64,000 nucleotides of DNA. Source: Paramecium tetraurelia (lineage: Eukaryota > Ciliophora > Oligohymenophorea > Peniculida > Parameciidae). The notes beneath the pieces are model-generated. The model was not told where the DNA came from. It searched no databases and saw only the letters and a program-made list of their open reading frames with translations. Within the stretch, counting starts at the first letter, position 1; every line of letters begins with the position of its first letter. The DNA is taken from positions 62,001-126,000 of the forward strand of contig NW_001799466.1 of the NCBI RefSeq assembly GCF_000165425.1, read 5' to 3'. The position numbers were made by a program, and so were the translations under genes. Positions 61,188-64,000 of the stretch are shown here, one piece after another.

Positions 61188-61739
61188 ATGGAAGGTTCAA
61201 AGCTTTTGAAGTACTCCCTGTAATTAATGAAAAATGATCAAGTGTGTATTGGGTTTAATTTATTTTTTGAATAAAAGATTTTAGATATAGGAACTGGTAA
61301 TTCTAAACAAAAGTTGGAATAGGCAGAATAAATAGTTGAATAATGGTAAAAATTAAATAATGAAGAGAAAATGTATTGGTAATAAAAAGAAGAAGCGTTA
61401 AAGTCACAGATTAACAGCAAAATGAATAAAAAATAGAGGCAATGCTAAACTTAAGAATAAAAGGATATTGAAGAAATTTAAAACAATATTCAATTTATGA
61501 AATTTGATGAAGCTAAATAAAATTATAAAAAAAGAATATAAGAAAATCTCCAATAATATGAAGAAAAATTAGATGATGATTCTAAAGTTTAAAAAATTAA
61601 AAATCCATAAAATAGCAAAAAAAACATATAAAGAAGAAAGCCAAAGGATGATGATGACAATTTTGAAGAAGAAGAAATAAAAAAAGGAAGAAAATTTAAT
61701 GTTAAACAATCAAAGCGAGGTGGAAAGAGAAGAATGTGA
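61188..61739 (+). CDS. basic coiled-coil protein, function unknown
   Basis: A frame of 183 codons from ATG at 61188. The first half reads SLQLMKNDQVCIGFNLFFEQ and QWQKLNNEEKMYWQQKEEAL; the W-x-x-L-x-x-x-E-K-x-x-W spacing is HMG-box-like but the rest of the box is not clear, and an intron may be hidden near 61,240-61,290. The second half is Gln/Glu/Lys-rich coiled coil, then a strongly charged tail (PKDDDDNFEEEEIKKGR) ending in KQSKRGGKRRM, a likely nuclear signal. A nuclear protein is inferred, no more. Confidence 0.5.
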
Positions 61740-62006
61740 ATAAATTTATCCTCAATCAAATTATTATAGAGACTCATATTTCTTGCTTTTAGTTATACTT
61801 TTTTATTTTATTATTTATTCTAGTTTGTTTATTTTCACCGAATTCACTTTTTTTATTAATAATTCTAGTTGGTTTTTCAAATCAATTTGAAATATGAGCC
61901 CCATTTTCCATAGAATCTGAAAGTAAAAATGACAAATTCTATTAATAATTTGTGTGTTTTGAATAAAAATGCATAATATATACTTTTTATTAATTATAAA
62001 CAAACA

Positions 62007-62779
62007 TCAACAATTACATTTTTATTACTATTTCTCATTTTCTTACTTTGGATTTGGTCGTAACCATAAATTAATATTCTCTTATGGTTCATTTTGAGTA
62101 TAAGAAGCATGATTTTTATCAGAGCCTGCAGCAGATGAATCCTATTATTAAAGAGATCTCATACATTTTTTTATTTTCTTCTGAATTTCTTCTCTTCTAA
62201 TTTCATGTTTCTTTTAATGATGAGTAACCTTGACAATTCTTCAAATGCTTGGGATACTCCATGTGATGTTTTAGCACTAGTTTCATAGAATAGCATAAGT
62301 TTCTCTTTTGCATAAGTTTATGCTCTCTCAGTAATAACAGCTTTATTTGGTAAATCACTTTTATTTCCAATTAAAAGGACGGTAGTATTCTTTCCTGCAT
62401 GCTTGTGAATCTCATCTATCCAAGATTTTTCGATTTCCTCAAATGATGACTAGCAAGTAGTGTCATAGACAATGACAATTCTATTGCTTAGAAAATATTG
62501 GAGTACGCATCAGCTCCTTTATAATATGCATTTGTAATGGTTCTGAATCTCTCTTAGCCAGCAGTATCCCAAATCTATAACTTTAAGCCCTTGCCATCTA
62601 GTCTAAATGTTTTGAATCTATTTTAAAATTTGAATTAACTTAAAGTCAACTCCAATAGTGGAGATATAATTTTCACTAAATGTGTCATCAGTGTATCTTA
62701 CAAGTAGAGAGGACTTACCAACTCCACTATTCCCAATGATAACAAGCTTGAACAAATAGTCGTACTCTCTGTTATTCAT
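62007..62779 (-). CDS. Rab-family small GTPase
   Basis: About 230 residues after splicing. P-loop [13 protein letters not shown], switch [17 protein letters not shown], switch [22 protein letters not shown], guanine motifs LIGNKSDL and FYETSAK, and the Rab effector features around IGVDFKFK are all present. The C-terminus is hypervariable and ends KCNC, a C-x-C prenylation site. Introns near 62,617-62,638, 62,483-62,508 and 62,141-62,163 restore the frame. Switch sequences are nearest to the Rab1/Rab8 group of secretory Rabs, though insertions near AKEKLMLFY make the subfamily unsure. It would cycle between cytosol and membranes. The upstream neighbour on the same strand is RPT6, 89 bases away. 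Confidence 0.95.
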
Positions 62780-62868
62780 TAATTACAAATAAATAATGCA
62801 TTAAGTATAAGCGTTAACCAAACAAATTCAATGAAATAATAATATTATATATATGCATTCATTTAAGC

Positions 62869-64000
<1,132 letters not shown>

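Overview
The window reads as macronuclear DNA of a ciliate, most probably a Paramecium. It is very AT-rich. Long reading frames appear only if TAA and TAG are read as glutamine and TGA is the sole stop. They are interrupted by tiny introns, mostly 20-34 bases, that begin GTA and end TAG (sometimes AAG or CAG). Genes lie tail to tail or head to head, often with only 30-130 bases between them. Exon joins were worked out by eye, from frame continuity and family similarity. Gene ends are therefore firmer than every splice site.

Layout. 0-6 kb: the tail of a Gln-rich gene, then three protein kinase genes (two ULK/Atg1-like, one degenerate) around a small Gln-rich gene. 6-15.6 kb: a SAPS/PP6 regulatory subunit, a coiled-coil protein, a Cache-domain membrane protein, an unknown gene, an RCC1-like protein ending in an MJ1316 (DUF504) domain, and a heat-shock factor. 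15.7-25 kb: an MDR oxidoreductase, two large coiled-coil proteins and a papain-type cysteine protease. 25-28.7 kb: a gene-poor stretch with broken or short reading frames and an 83-base assembly gap. 28.7-36.8 kb: a coiled-coil protein, a short CSN4-like PCI protein, a kinase-like/MORN fusion, a CFAP97-like protein overlapping a RING/TRAF zinc-finger gene, and an unknown gene. 36.9-46.9 kb: a strictosidine-synthase-like propeller, RuvB-like 2 (reptin), a formin, WDR70, an unknown gene, a secreted class 3 lipase and an IFI6/IFI27-like peptide. 47-64 kb: two coiled-coil genes, a cyclic-nucleotide-binding protein, a CXC (tesmin/TSO1) protein, an exportin-like karyopherin, a hybrid histidine kinase, three uncharacterised genes, a Rab GTPase, and proteasome ATPase RPT6, which runs off the end.

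Neighbouring genes do not form an obvious pathway. Housekeeping machines (proteasome, reptin, WDR70, exportin, CSN4, PP6R) are mixed with signalling genes (kinases, histidine kinase, Cache and cNMP receptors, Rab) and cytoskeletal or ciliary genes (formin, CFAP97-like, coiled coils), as expected for a compact ciliate chromosome. No tRNA, rRNA, CRISPR array or intact transposon was seen. The least ordinary items are the kinase-like/MORN fusion, the RCC1-MJ1316 fusion, the degenerate kinase, the hybrid histidine kinase, the ATGA overlap of two genes, and the decayed 25-28.7 kb stretch.
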